64,000 nucleotides of DNA from Chitinophagaceae bacterium UBA1953 (GCA_002336115.1 DDEN01000031.1:62001-126000), one strand, 5' to 3'; positions 34,153-43,958 are shown, counted from the stretch's first letter. Notes: generated from the sequence alone by a model not told the origin. A program made the numbers and translations.

Positions 34153-36417
34153 TTACAGTTTGGCAAGCTTCAGCCGAAGGCTGTTGCTTACCACACTTAC
34201 ACTGCTGAAAGCCATGGCTGCACCTGCAATCATAGGGTTTAATAAAAAGCCATTTAAAGGATACAATACTCCGGCAGCAATGGGAATGCCAATGAGGTTG
34301 TATATAAATGCCCAGAATAAATTTTGTTTGATTGTATTCACTGTTTTCCGTGAAAGCTTTAAAGCTTTGTGAATGCTGTTTAAATCAGAAGAGATGAGTG
34401 TCATCTTTGCCACATCCATGGCAATATCACTTCCTTTGCCCATAGCAATGCTCACATCGGCCTGCGCCAGTGCATGACTGTCGTTAATACCATCACCCAC
34501 CATGGCTACTGTTTTTCCCTGCTGTTGTAACTGTTGTACAAATGCTGCTTTGGCTGAAGGAAGCATTTCTGCTTTAAACTGTTTTACTCCCACTTCTGCT
34601 GCAATGGCTGCAGCAGTCTGTTCGTTATCACCGGTAAGCATATATACTTCAATGCCTTGTTGCTGTAATGTTTCAATGGCTTTTTTTGAACCTGCTTTTA
34701 CTTTATCGGCAATGGCTATCAGTACAGAAGCCTGCTGATTTTTTGCCAGCAGCACCACGGTTTTTGCCTGTTGCTGTAGTTGGTTCATTCGTTGCTGTAG
34801 TTCGCCATCAATTATTACCTGTTCTTCTTTCATCCAGCTTGCATGACCAACCATGTATTGCTCATGATTGTAAACGGTTTTAATTCCTTTCCCGGTTACA
34901 CTTTCAGTTTTATCTAATAAAATCGGTTGAATGTTTTGCTGACGCAGGTACAGTACAATTGCATCTGCCAGCGGATGTTCCGAATGCTGTTCAACCGATA
35001 ATAAAACCTGCTGCAGCTCATCGCTGTTTACATCTTTAGCAAAAAACAGATCTGTTACAAGTGGCCTGCCCTCAGTAATAGTTCCTGTTTTATCAAGTAT
35101 AATGGCGGTTACCTTATGCGCCAGTTCAAGGCTTTCAGCATCTTTAATCAGCATATTGTTTTCGGCTCCCTTACCCACGCCAACCATAATGGCCGTTGGA
35201 GTTGCTAACCCCAACGCACAGGGGCAGGCAATAACGAGTACCGTAATGGAAGTAAGCAATGCCTGTGTAAATGCGTGCTCTCCACCCAATAACACCCATG
35301 CAATAAACGTAAGAATGGAAATACCAATCACCACCGGAACAAAAATGCCGGCAATTTTATCAACGAGTTTTTGTACAGGAGCCTTGCTTCCTTGCGCTTC
35401 CTGTACCATGCGGATGATCTGCGCAAGCAATGTTTCTGCTCCAACCTTTTCAGCAGCGAAACTAAAACTTCCCCTCTGGTTGATGGTTCCTGCAAATACT
35501 TTGTCAGCAGTTTTCTTTTCAACAGGAACAGGCTCACCTGTAATCATACTTTCATCCACAAACGATTCGCCATTAAGTACCGATCCATCCACCGGAATTT
35601 TTTCACCGGGCTTTACCAGCAGCACATCATTCACTTTCACTTCGCTTACAGGAATTTCTTTTGTATGTCCATCGCTCAGAGCAAGTGTAACCGTTTTCGG
35701 TTGCAACCCCATTAATTTTTTTATGGCTGATGAGGTGTTTGATTTTGCTTTTTCTTCCAGCAGTTTTCCCAATGAAATAAATGCAATCACCACTGCTGCT
35801 GCTTCGAAATATACATGCGCATGTAATCCACGGTTGTGCCAGAACTCGGGATAAACCGTATTAAACACGCTGAACAGGTATGCAATGCCGGTGCTGAGTG
35901 CAACCAATGTATCCATATTGGCCTTGCCATGTTGTGCCTGTTTAAATGCGTGAACAAAAAAGCTGCGGCCGAAATAAAACAAAACAGGAGTGGCCAATGC
36001 CATCATAATCCAGTTGGCATAGGGGATGTTCATAAAAAACATACCAATCAGCACAATCGGAAATGCAAGTATTGATGACCAGATGGTACGTTGCCTTATT
36101 GCTTTGTATTGCTGTTCCTGTGCTGCCTCTTTAACTTCCTGCTGGTTCTCTTTTTCAATCACCAGATCGTAGCCAATGGAGCGTATAATGTTTTGTAATT
36201 GTTGCGGAGCGGTAACAGAAGGATTGTACTCAACCCATGCATCCTGGTTGGCAAAGTTTACTCCGGCATCCTGCACACCCTCTGCCGATTTAAGCATCGA
36301 TTCCACACTTATTGCACAGGCAGCACAGGTCATTTCCAGCACAGGAAAAGTTTCCTTGATATAATTCTTCTTTTTTCCTGTTTCTGTTTTCGTCTGTAGA
36401 TGCTGTACCTGTTCCAT
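34153..36417 (-). CDS. copA: Copper-translocating P1B-type ATPase
   Basis: 754 residues. One N-terminal HMA domain with MTCAACA, then membrane helices with the CPC translocation motif (IACPCALGLATP), the phosphorylation site DKTGT, TGEP actuator motif (MITGEPVPVE), the P1B-specific SEHPLA and the hinge MVGDGINDSHAL. CPC with a downstream membrane pair points to Cu(I)/Ag(I) export across the inner membrane. It sits between the regulator (72-base gap) and the small HMA chaperone (84-base gap) on the same strand. Length is usual for CopA with one HMA domain. Confidence 0.93.
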   Translation of the reverse strand: MEQVQHLQTKTETGKKKNYIKETFPVLEMTCAACAISVESMLKSAEGVQDAGVNFANQDAWVEYNPSVTAPQQLQNIIRSIGYDLVIEKENQQEVKEAAQEQQYKAIRQRTIWSSILAFPIVLIGMFFMNIPYANWIMMALATPVLFYFGRSFFVHAFKQAQHGKANMDTLVALSTGIAYLFSVFNTVYPEFWHNRGLHAHVYFEAAAVVIAFISLGKLLEEKAKSNTSSAIKKLMGLQPKTVTLALSDGHTKEIPVSEVKVNDVLLVKPGEKIPVDGSVLNGESFVDESMITGEPVPVEKKTADKVFAGTINQRGSFSFAAEKVGAETLLAQIIRMVQEAQGSKAPVQKLVDKIAGIFVPVVIGISILTFIAWVLLGGEHAFTQALLTSITVLVIACPCALGLATPTAIMVGVGKGAENNMLIKDAESLELAHKVTAIILDKTGTITEGRPLVTDLFFAKDVNSDELQQVLLSVEQHSEHPLADAIVLYLRQQNIQPILLDKTESVTGKGIKTVYNHEQYMVGHASWMKEEQVIIDGELQQRMNQLQQQAKTVVLLAKNQQASVLIAIADKVKAGSKKAIETLQQQGIEVYMLTGDNEQTAAAIAAEVGVKQFKAEMLPSAKAAFVQQLQQQGKTVAMVGDGINDSHALAQADVSIAMGKGSDIAMDVAKMTLISSDLNSIHKALKLSRKTVNTIKQNLFWAFIYNLIGIPIAAGVLYPLNGFLLNPMIAGAAMAFSSVSVVSNSLRLKLAKL

Positions 36418-36489
36418 AAACCTGTTTCTGCAAAATTCCTTCAGGAAGCGGGGAAAATTGTTACAGGATTTTACCGGAAATGTATATAA

Positions 36490-37068
36490 TTATGATTGGG
36501 TGATTTTATCGAGAGGCTTGCGTTTGTTTTCTTTTACCTGTTTAAAATGAGTAGGAGTAAGCCCTGTGTTTTTTTTAAACTGCTGCGATAAATGTTGTAC
36601 ACTGCTGTAACCCATTTCAAAAGCGATATCACTCAGGCTTTTTTCATCGTATGTAAGCAGTTCTTTTACTTTTTCAATGCGTTGAAGGATGGTATATTTT
36701 TCAATGGTGATTCCTTCTACCGAAGAAAAAAGCGAAGTGAGATAATGATAATCCATGCCTGTTTTTTCTTCAAGAATGGCCGATAGTTTTAAATGAAGTT
36801 CACCTGCATCTTTACCATGTACCAATGTAATGATAATGTTCTTGATCTTCTCCACCATCTTTGCTTTTTTATCATCCAGCAATTCAAATCCATTTTGCTC
36901 AAGTTTATTACGCAGTTCTTCTAATTGTGTTGCAGTTGCATCTCTGCTCAGTTCCACCTGACCTAACTGAACGTTTTTATAATCCAGTCCTGTTGCATCA
37001 AGTTGCTGGCGCACTACCATTATACACCGATCGCATACCATATTCTTAATGTGAAGAAGATTACTCAT
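36490..37068 (-). CDS. AraC-family regulator with N-terminal CxxC (HMA-like) domain
   Basis: 192 residues. The N-terminus has an HMA-like pattern, IKNMVCDRCIMVV, with Cys12 and Cys15, followed by a linker helix. The C-terminus (about 120-182) is an AraC/XylS helix-turn-helix: EKVKELLTYDEKSLSDIAFE, then VQHLSQQFKKNTGLTPTHFK. Only the second half of the domain is a full-length match to AraC DNA-binding domains. It is the first gene of the copper operon and is likely its copper-responsive regulator, a family distinct from CueR, CsoR and CopY. Metal binding is inferred from the CxxC and the context. Confidence 0.85.
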   Translation of the reverse strand: MSNLLHIKNMVCDRCIMVVRQQLDATGLDYKNVQLGQVELSRDATATQLEELRNKLEQNGFELLDDKKAKMVEKIKNIIITLVHGKDAGELHLKLSAILEEKTGMDYHYLTSLFSSVEGITIEKYTILQRIEKVKELLTYDEKSLSDIAFEMGYSSVQHLSQQFKKNTGLTPTHFKQVKENKRKPLDKITQS

Positions 37069-37147
37069 GATGCAAAATTAGAAAAATAGCAACGATTGCT
37101 TTACCTGTGCTTAAATTCAACGAATTACAAAATACTAATGTAGCACT

Positions 37148-37522
37148 TCAACTATTCACAATTCTCTTTCCAAACGGCAGTAATGATATTTCAAGCAGTT
37201 TAAAATGCTGTCTTCCCCACGGAATGCCAATAATGCTGATGTAAAGCAATGCTCCCCAGATAAGATGATTCAGTGTTACTCCAATACCACCAACAATGAT
37301 CCAGATGATATTGGCGAATACCGATAAGCAACCCGTACTGGAAGTATCGCTCACTACCTTTTTACTAAAAGGCCATAACACCAAACCTGCAAGCTTAAAA
37401 CACTGGATGCCCCATGGGATACCCACAATGGTGAAGCACAATACAATGCCGCCCAGAAAATAGCCAACCGCTGCAAAAAAACCACCAAAGATGAGCCAGA
37501 TAAGATTACCCACGAAGTTCAT
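37148..37522 (-). CDS. YccF family inner-membrane protein
   Basis: 124 residues with two copies of a YccF-type segment, each carrying the signature of a hydrophobic stretch ending in IPWG (IVGIPWGIQCFKLA and IIGIPWGRQHFKLLE). Two to four membrane segments are expected. YccF proteins have no known activity. Monocistronic, 79 bases upstream of the copper regulator on the same strand. Confidence 0.88.
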   Translation of the reverse strand: MNFVGNLIWLIFGGFFAAVGYFLGGIVLCFTIVGIPWGIQCFKLAGLVLWPFSKKVVSDTSSTGCLSVFANIIWIIVGGIGVTLNHLIWGALLYISIIGIPWGRQHFKLLEISLLPFGKRIVNS

Positions 37523-37824
37523 AGTAAGATGTTTGATGAAAGATAGATGATTTGAGGGATGTGATGGTTTGAAATAATATGAATAGTTTCATCAAACATT
37601 GGAAGACGTTTTAAGGAAATGCTTTATCTGCATTTATCGTCACTGCGAGGAGCGAAGCAGTCTATACAACTACGGAGCAAAGCAAATGCACAATGCCTGC
37701 TTTCTTGAATAAAATATGATTGTATCTAAAAAAGAATCACTCCAATTTTCCCTGCAACCTGTTCTTTTTACAGCTTCGTGTTTTTATACCTTTGAGGCAA
37801 TAAAAACAATGATCTCCCCACACT
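37523..37824. other. Spacer with a REP-like repeat
   Basis: 302 bases between two minus-strand genes. It holds the REP-like hairpin described at 37642-37661; otherwise nothing recognised. Confidence 0.5.
37642..37661. repeat. REP-like palindromic element
   Basis: ACTGC-GAGGAGCGAA-GCAGT, a 5-base stem around a GAGGAGCGAA core. Sequences of the form CACTGCGAGGAGCGAAGCARTC recur in intergenic regions of many bacteria; a degenerate partial copy (ACGGAGCAAAGCAAATGC) follows at about 37671. Only one clear copy is in the window. Confidence 0.45.
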
Positions 37825-38961
37825 TCATTCAACCAACCCTTCATACAAAACATTCACCACTTCTTTAATCACAGTCTCAAATCCATCCGTATAACCGGGA
37901 TCGCAACCATTGGTAATTACCACAAAACCATACTTCTTTTTGGGATGAAAAAACATGGCACTGTATAATCCGTATGCCGAACCGGTATGGCCTTTCAGCG
38001 TAATTCCCTTCAGCAGTTTGTTGGTTGTCATAATGGCCAGGCCGTAACCTTCTTCTTCCGACAGGGGATGCTGCATCTGTTTGGCGCTGCTTCTTGAAAT
38101 GATTCTTTTGCCATCATAGCGGCCTTTGTTCATGTGCATCGTCATATAACGGGCAAGGTTAGTAGCGCTGATCTTCATGCCGCCGGTAGGTGAAAAAACC
38201 GGTGTGCTGTATCCCATCACATAACGGGCAATTTCTTCCCTGCGTGGATTATAGGCGGCCGGTTGCGGTTCAAGCTGTTTGGTGCTGTCGTTGTATTCGT
38301 AAATAGTGGCAAAGAGATTATTGTTAAGCGAATCAACACAATAACCACCTTCAATATGCAGCGGGTTAAGGATATGATGTTTTACATATACATCAAACCG
38401 TTCACCCGATACCCGTTCAATGATGGTGCCCGTGATGTTGAAATTAAGATTGCAGTACTGGTAACCTGTACCAGGTTCATAATCATTATAACAGTTTTGC
38501 CAGTTTACATTTTTGGCGGGGTTAATGGCATCAAGTGAAAAATATCCCTGGCTGTCGTTCAGGCTTGATTTATGGCTTAGTAACATACGCAACGTTATTA
38601 CTGTTGCGGGGAACCTGGGGTTACGTACCGAAAAACCAATGAGTTTGCTTACATCATCATCCAGCGATAATTTCTTTGCTTCTGCCAGTTGCATAATGGA
38701 AGTGGCCGAAAATGATTTGCTGATGGATGCAATGCGGAACAGGCAGTCATCCGTTAAAGGGATCTTGCTTTCAATGTCTTTCATGCCAAATGAGTGAGTA
38801 TAAACAATCTTTCCCTTTTTAACCACTGCTACAGAAAGACCAGCTACGTGATGCTTTTGCATAATCTGCCCAATGTTGTCTTGTGCTTGTTGTATTTGAG
38901 CAAAACTTTCTGATAGAAACGATAGAGAAACGAACAGCGATAAAACAAACCGAATAAGCAT
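37825..38961 (-). CDS. Secreted serine hydrolase, class C beta-lactamase fold
   Basis: 378 residues with a signal peptide (cleavage near ESFAQ). All three penicillin-binding motifs are present: SxxK as SISK (in RIASISKSFS), YxN as YCN (in YQYCNLNFN), and HTG in LKGHTGSAYG. The family includes esterases, D-aminopeptidases and AmpC-type beta-lactamases; the HTG in place of KTG favours an esterase/DD-peptidase-like role rather than lactamase. Substrate unknown. Divergent from the cytochrome gene. Confidence 0.88.
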   Translation of the reverse strand: MLIRFVLSLFVSLSFLSESFAQIQQAQDNIGQIMQKHHVAGLSVAVVKKGKIVYTHSFGMKDIESKIPLTDDCLFRIASISKSFSATSIMQLAEAKKLSLDDDVSKLIGFSVRNPRFPATVITLRMLLSHKSSLNDSQGYFSLDAINPAKNVNWQNCYNDYEPGTGYQYCNLNFNITGTIIERVSGERFDVYVKHHILNPLHIEGGYCVDSLNNNLFATIYEYNDSTKQLEPQPAAYNPRREEIARYVMGYSTPVFSPTGGMKISATNLARYMTMHMNKGRYDGKRIISRSSAKQMQHPLSEEEGYGLAIMTTNKLLKGITLKGHTGSAYGLYSAMFFHPKKKYGFVVITNGCDPGYTDGFETVIKEVVNVLYEGLVE

Positions 38962-39115
38962 AGTAAACAGTTAATGTGATGTATGAATTAAAGATAGGAA
39001 AGATGTTATGATTTAACCCGATGCAAAAAAGTGTAGAACTAAGAAAATAACAATGGATTTTTAACCCTGCTATAACCTGTAAATGTTTAAGGTAAAATAA
39101 GCGCCTTACATCGTT

Positions 39116-39123
39116 TACATTTG
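39116..39123 (+). promoter_or_regulatory. Predicted -7 element of the cytochrome gene
   Basis: TACATTTG matches TAnnTTTG, 43 bases before the ATG at 39167; the -33 element is weak. Confidence 0.4.
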
Positions 39124-39166
39124 TAACGGATGGAGAAGTGTTTGTTTAAAAGAATTAATTAGCGCA

Positions 39167-41398
39167 ATGAAAATTCTGAAAGTAACCATTGCATTAACTG
39201 TGCTTGTTGTAGTGCTGAACCAGTGTATGCAAATGAAGAAATCTGTTAACAGTGCTGAATATGTGGGTTCAGATAAGTGCCAGTCCTGCCACCAGAAACA
39301 GACTGAACTGTTTAAAATATCCGATCATTTTCACGCAATGGACACCTTATCCGATGCTACCGTAAAAGGCGATTTTAACAACTCCCGTTTTATTTATAGT
39401 GGCGATACAGCTTTTTTTTACAAACGTAATGGCGGCTATTTTGTACGCACTACCGACAGTACCGGGAAGAAAAAAGAATTCAAAATCAGCTACACTTTTG
39501 GATGGCAGCCATTGCAGCAATACCTGGTACAGTTTAGCGATGGCCGTATGCAGGTACTCCCGTTTTGTTGGGATACGAGAACAAAAGAAAAAGGAGGGCA
39601 GCGTTGGTTTCATCTTTATAACAAAGAAAAAATTTCTCACACCGATGAGTTGTTCTGGATGGGCATTAATCAGAACTGGAACTATATGTGCGCCGATTGT
39701 CATACAACCGATTTTCAGAAAAATTTTGATGTGGCGGGCGACAGCTTTCACAGTACATGGAAAGAAAGCAGGGTTTCATGCGAATCCTGTCATGGACCGG
39801 GATCAGCTCACCTGCAATGGACTGTCTCAAAAGATCAGTCGGTTCCCTATAAAGGTTTTTCTATAAACCTTGCCGCTAAAATTATAAACTGGAAAATGGA
39901 TGAGGCCAAACTTACCAGGGTTCCGGAAACTGTTATTAAAAACGATACGCTTATTGAAACATGCGCCCGTTGCCATGCCCGGGCTACAAGGTTTTCTGAT
40001 GATTATGTACATGGCCAGTCATTTTTACAAACACATATACCTGCCACTGCAAGTACAGAAAATTATTATGTTGATGGGCAGATCAGGGACGAAGATTACG
40101 AGTATGCTTCTTTTCTGCAAAGCAAAATGTATGCTTCAGGTGTAACCTGCATAAACTGCCACGATCCACACAGTATGAAGATAAAGGCAACAGGAAATTC
40201 CCTTTGTGGCAGTTGCCATGCACCCGGCAAGTATGATGGGCAGCAGCACAGTTTTCATAAAACTGAGAGTACCGGTAACCAATGTGTCAACTGCCATATG
40301 CCTGTAACAGCTTATATGGTTATTGATAACCGGCTCGATCACAGTATCCGTATTCCACGCCCCGATCAGTCGCTCACTATAGGTATACCCAATGCCTGTA
40401 ATAAATGCCATACCGATAAGTCAGTGGCATGGGCTGCTGCCAGTTTCAATAAATGGTATGCGGCAAAACTTCCCAAAGAAAAAACGTATGCCGAACTTAT
40501 GAATAACCTCAACCGGTTTATGCCCGAAAGTGAATCCTCACTTTACACATTACTACAGTCGGCAACCTATCCTGGTATTATCAAAGCCACCGCAATGGAA
40601 CAATATGGCTTTTTCAGTTCAGTACGTGTGAGGGAATTAATACATGGCGGGCTGGGTAGTGTAAGCCCCTTACTGCGTTTAAATGCAGTAAAAGCCATGA
40701 ACAATTACTCCGAAGAAATTATACTGGGAGCTTTGCCCGTTTTGTTGTTTGATGAGGTTAGGGCAGTAAGGCTTGAAGCAATGACCGTGCTTGCTCCTTA
40801 TTTCAGCAAGCTGGGTGAAAAAGACAATGAGCAGTTCAGGAAGGTAATGGATGAGTATATGAAAGTACAGGAACAGATGAGCCACAGACCTGAAGGTTTT
40901 TATAACAGAGCGATCATTCTTAAAAGCACGGGCAATGCAGCCGGTGCTGAACAGTTGTATGTAACATGTATGCAGCGCTTCCCCGATTTTGCCCAGTCAT
41001 ACTCAAACCTTGTTGATTTGTACAGGGAGCAGAACAGAGATGAAGAAGCAAAGAAAATTGCCGATAAAGGTCTGAGGCGAATGCCTGCAAATCCTTTTCT
41101 GCATTATGCACTGGGGCTTTGGTATATACGGCAGAAACAAAATGAGAAAGGGCTGGCTGAGTTAAAAACGGCCGCAGACTTAGGACCATCGAATGCACAA
41201 ATGTTATACGGTTATGCCATCGGCTTGTTTTCAACAGGAAATCAGGCAAAAGCTGTGCAGTTAATGGAACAGTTTATAGCGCAATATGGCAACCAGTTGC
41301 TGATCCTTGATGGTTTGATTGCTGTTTGTCATGACACGCAGCAAAATGAGAAAGCAGCAAAATATGCTGCAATAAGGCAGGCGGTGTATGGGTATTGA
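39167..41398 (+). CDS. Octahaem c-type cytochrome lipoprotein with TPRs
   Basis: 743 residues. The signal segment ends in a lipobox (LNQC, Cys20), so the protein should be lipid-anchored outside the inner membrane. Eight CxxCH haem sites are visible in the first 425 residues: CQSCH, CADCH, CESCH, CARCH, CINCH, CGSCH, CVNCH and CNKCH, resembling cytochrome c554/octahaem families. A HEAT-like helical part and TPR-like repeats (NRAIILKSTGNAAGAEQLY and onwards) follow. It probably transfers electrons or reduces a nitrogen or sulfur compound; no partner dehydrogenase or quinol oxidase is adjacent. Confidence 0.88.
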   Translation: MKILKVTIALTVLVVVLNQCMQMKKSVNSAEYVGSDKCQSCHQKQTELFKISDHFHAMDTLSDATVKGDFNNSRFIYSGDTAFFYKRNGGYFVRTTDSTGKKKEFKISYTFGWQPLQQYLVQFSDGRMQVLPFCWDTRTKEKGGQRWFHLYNKEKISHTDELFWMGINQNWNYMCADCHTTDFQKNFDVAGDSFHSTWKESRVSCESCHGPGSAHLQWTVSKDQSVPYKGFSINLAAKIINWKMDEAKLTRVPETVIKNDTLIETCARCHARATRFSDDYVHGQSFLQTHIPATASTENYYVDGQIRDEDYEYASFLQSKMYASGVTCINCHDPHSMKIKATGNSLCGSCHAPGKYDGQQHSFHKTESTGNQCVNCHMPVTAYMVIDNRLDHSIRIPRPDQSLTIGIPNACNKCHTDKSVAWAAASFNKWYAAKLPKEKTYAELMNNLNRFMPESESSLYTLLQSATYPGIIKATAMEQYGFFSSVRVRELIHGGLGSVSPLLRLNAVKAMNNYSEEIILGALPVLLFDEVRAVRLEAMTVLAPYFSKLGEKDNEQFRKVMDEYMKVQEQMSHRPEGFYNRAIILKSTGNAAGAEQLYVTCMQRFPDFAQSYSNLVDLYREQNRDEEAKKIADKGLRRMPANPFLHYALGLWYIRQKQNEKGLAELKTAADLGPSNAQMLYGYAIGLFSTGNQAKAVQLMEQFIAQYGNQLLILDGLIAVCHDTQQNEKAAKYAAIRQAVYGY

Positions 41399-41926
41399 GG
41401 GAAGGATGTGGGTTGATTTTGGCGGGGATTCATCCGATTCTGAGTTCAGGCTATCTGCTTCATTTCATATTTTCTGTCTCTCTTGTTAACTTGCATGTGT
41501 TTATTTGGTTTTTCTCTATTATGGTCTATTAAAAATTACATTAATACTTTAAGGCATAGCTAATAACTGAAACAATTAAAATGGAAATAATGGCTTTGTT
41601 TGTAATCCATTTTTTAAAGTTTAAACAATGTTCTTTTATAACAGAATTGCTATCCTGTTTTACATGCACTTAAAAGTGCCATCTATATTGATTTAATTAT
41701 ATCTATTCAACGTTAGTCATAAAGCTGATGTATCTCATCATGCTTTGTGACATTTGTAACATATACATTTATAGTTCCCAAATATCTTCAACAGTTATTT
41801 TTTCTTCACGGAAATGATTATGCTTGCTGATTGTGTTGCTTACATGATCATACTACTCAAAAAACAAACTATTGAGTCCGGAAATTCCTATATAATGTCA
41901 ATTAAAAATTTACCAAAACTTTTATT
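41399..41926. other. Long non-coding spacer, nothing recognised
   Basis: 528 very AT-rich bases between two plus-strand genes. I found no TAnnTTTG element, strong hairpin, RNA gene or ORF with coding character. It must contain the promoter of the FadL-type gene. Confidence 0.5.
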
Positions 41927-43216
41927 ATGAAAAAATTGTTATCGTCTTTCGTTATTGGTTTTTTACCTTTTATTATGCAAGCACAGGTGGGCCATATTAT
42001 GCCCGGTATTGGAGCTGTTAATATGTCAATGGGAGGTGCTTCATCAGCACAACCAATAGATATTAGTGGCGCTTTGCAATGGAACCCCGCAAGTATTTCT
42101 GCTTTTGATAAAAAAATATTCTCTGCCAATATTGGATTGTTTTTTTCATCGCCGGAGTTATCATCTACAGTTCCCACACAATCCGGATCAGTAAGTGGAG
42201 TAACGAAAGATACAAGGGGGGCATCTCCAATGCCTGCACTTGCAATGGTATGGGGTAAAAAAAGCAGCAAACATACTTTTGGGGTTTCAGCATTTGGTGT
42301 TAGTGGATTTGGGGTAACCTTTCCTGAAAGTTCTACAAATCCCATAAACATGCCACAAAGCCAAGGAGGTTTTGGACTTATTAAATCAGATTATCAACTT
42401 ATGCAGATAGGATTTACTTATGCTTATAAAGTAAGTGAACAATTTTCAATCGGACTTGCACCTACATTCAATTATTCGTCTTTATCATTATCACCAAATC
42501 CGCTATCAAGTCCAAGTCAAACCTTAGGTTATCCTGTAAGTAATAAAGCAGCATCTGTGGGTATTGGAGGGCAAGTTGGTGTCTTTTACAATTCAGGCAA
42601 GGGAATTAAGGTAGGCGCTTCTTATAAAACACAGCAATCATTTAGTGATTTCGATTTTAAAAATACGTACCTCGATGGAAGTGCAGCTCCAAATGTAAAA
42701 TTCAAAATGAATTATCCTGCTATACTTTCTGTTGGTTTAGGTTATTCAAAGAGGAATATTGATGTTGCTCTCGATTATCGTTTTGTAGATTATAAAAATA
42801 CGAAAGGATTTTCTGAAAAAGGATGGACATCAACAGCCTCAGTAGCAGGCTTTGGCTGGGAAAATATGTCTGTTGTTTCCGCAGGTGTACAATACAAAGG
42901 AATAAAAAAACTGCCGTTAAGAGTTGGCTATACTTATAGTTCTAATCCAATAAATAATGAACTTGCTTTTTTCTCAACTCCTGCAACAGCGATTATTAAA
43001 AATGCATTTCAATTTGGTTTTGGCTATGAGTTTACCCAAAAACTGACTTTAAATGCTGTTTATCATCATGGAACCAGCAGTGGTTCTACAACCGGATTAT
43101 TATTGAGCCCAATGATGGTAAGTTCAACCAATCCCCTTGGATCTATACAAGGAAGTAAGGTTTCATATAAAATGACGACTGATCTTATAATGGTGGGAGT
43201 GAGTTATTCCTTCTAA
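41927..43216 (+). CDS. OmpP1/FadL-type outer-membrane transporter
   Basis: 429 residues, signal peptide with cleavage near FIMQAQ (residue 21). The mature N-terminus (GIGAVNMSMGGASSA, then GALQWNPASIS) is the FadL/TodX family signature for the hatch/first strands, followed by beta strands rich in glycine and aromatic residues and a C-terminal strand ending in a Phe (VGVSYSF). These barrels carry hydrophobic compounds such as fatty acids across the outer membrane. Monocistronic, with a terminator just downstream. Confidence 0.88.
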   Translation: MKKLLSSFVIGFLPFIMQAQVGHIMPGIGAVNMSMGGASSAQPIDISGALQWNPASISAFDKKIFSANIGLFFSSPELSSTVPTQSGSVSGVTKDTRGASPMPALAMVWGKKSSKHTFGVSAFGVSGFGVTFPESSTNPINMPQSQGGFGLIKSDYQLMQIGFTYAYKVSEQFSIGLAPTFNYSSLSLSPNPLSSPSQTLGYPVSNKAASVGIGGQVGVFYNSGKGIKVGASYKTQQSFSDFDFKNTYLDGSAAPNVKFKMNYPAILSVGLGYSKRNIDVALDYRFVDYKNTKGFSEKGWTSTASVAGFGWENMSVVSAGVQYKGIKKLPLRVGYTYSSNPINNELAFFSTPATAIIKNAFQFGFGYEFTQKLTLNAVYHHGTSSGSTTGLLLSPMMVSSTNPLGSIQGSKVSYKMTTDLIMVGVSYSF

Positions 43217-43242
43217 AACAGATTTTTGGTATCTCTGTTGAG

Positions 43243-43288
43243 AAAAGCCTCAAACTTAAAATTTAAGTTTTTTACGGGGCTTTTTTTC
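43243..43288. terminator. Nested-hairpin terminator
   Basis: An outer stem AAAAGCC/GGCTTTT encloses an inner AAACTTA/TAAGTTT hairpin, followed by T7. It lies between the FadL-type gene and the convergent glutathione peroxidase gene. Confidence 0.7.
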
Positions 43289-43310
43289 TTTTTTCTTATG
43301 ACAAATAATC

Positions 43311-43856
43311 TTACAACTTACTCGTAATCTCTTCGCTCATTGGTTTTACTTTACTTGGGAAGTAAGCAACCAGCTCGCCTTTTTCATTCACTAAAAATTT
43401 GTTGAAGTTCCATTTGATTTCTGCATCAAGCACTCCGTTCTTTTCTTTGCTGGTAAGCCATTGGTACAACGGATGTATATCATCTCCCTTCACACTGATT
43501 TTTGCAGCCATCGGGAATGTTACATGATAGGTGCCAGTGCAGAATTCTTTAATCTCAGCATTGGTGCCGGGCTCCTGTCCTCCAAAATTATTTGCAGGGA
43601 AACCAATCACCACCAGCTTGTCTTTATATTTTTCATACAAGGCTTCCAGTTCTTCGTATTGAGGAGTATAACCACATTTGGAAGCAGTATTTACAATTAA
43701 AATTTTCTTTCCCTTAAAGCTGGAAAAGTTAATGGAGCCTCCATCAAGAGCTTCAACTTTAAAACTGTAAATGTTGGGAAGTGCGTTTTGCTTTTTTACA
43801 GCCACTGTAAACGACAGTGAAACAAACACGAATAATGCAAGGATATAACGTATCAT
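43311..43856 (-). CDS. Glutathione peroxidase-type thiol peroxidase, exported
   Basis: 181 residues with an N-terminal hydrophobic signal-like segment. The peroxidatic Cys is in NTASKCGYTPQY, the Gln in GGQEPGTN and the Trp-Asn pair in KWNFNKFL, giving the GPx catalytic tetrad. A Cys replaces selenocysteine, as in most bacterial enzymes, which generally use thioredoxin rather than glutathione. A CTGTYHVTF segment carries a second Cys that may resolve the disulfide. The signal sequence suggests a periplasmic location. Confidence 0.92.
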   Translation of the reverse strand: MIRYILALFVFVSLSFTVAVKKQNALPNIYSFKVEALDGGSINFSSFKGKKILIVNTASKCGYTPQYEELEALYEKYKDKLVVIGFPANNFGGQEPGTNAEIKEFCTGTYHVTFPMAAKISVKGDDIHPLYQWLTSKEKNGVLDAEIKWNFNKFLVNEKGELVAYFPSKVKPMSEEITSKL

Positions 43857-43958
43857 TTTTGGTTGATTTTAGAATTATAACAAAGAAAAAACAAAGTGGT
43901 TCAAAGATCATGCGAAAACCGGCAAATGATAATCCGTTCATCAAATATGACCAATCCG

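Noticed and set aside
35102..35854. A 250-residue open frame on the plus strand
   Set aside because: It runs antisense to copA, whose frame has clear P-type ATPase motifs. The translation is low-complexity Ser/Thr/Ala without a recognisable domain.
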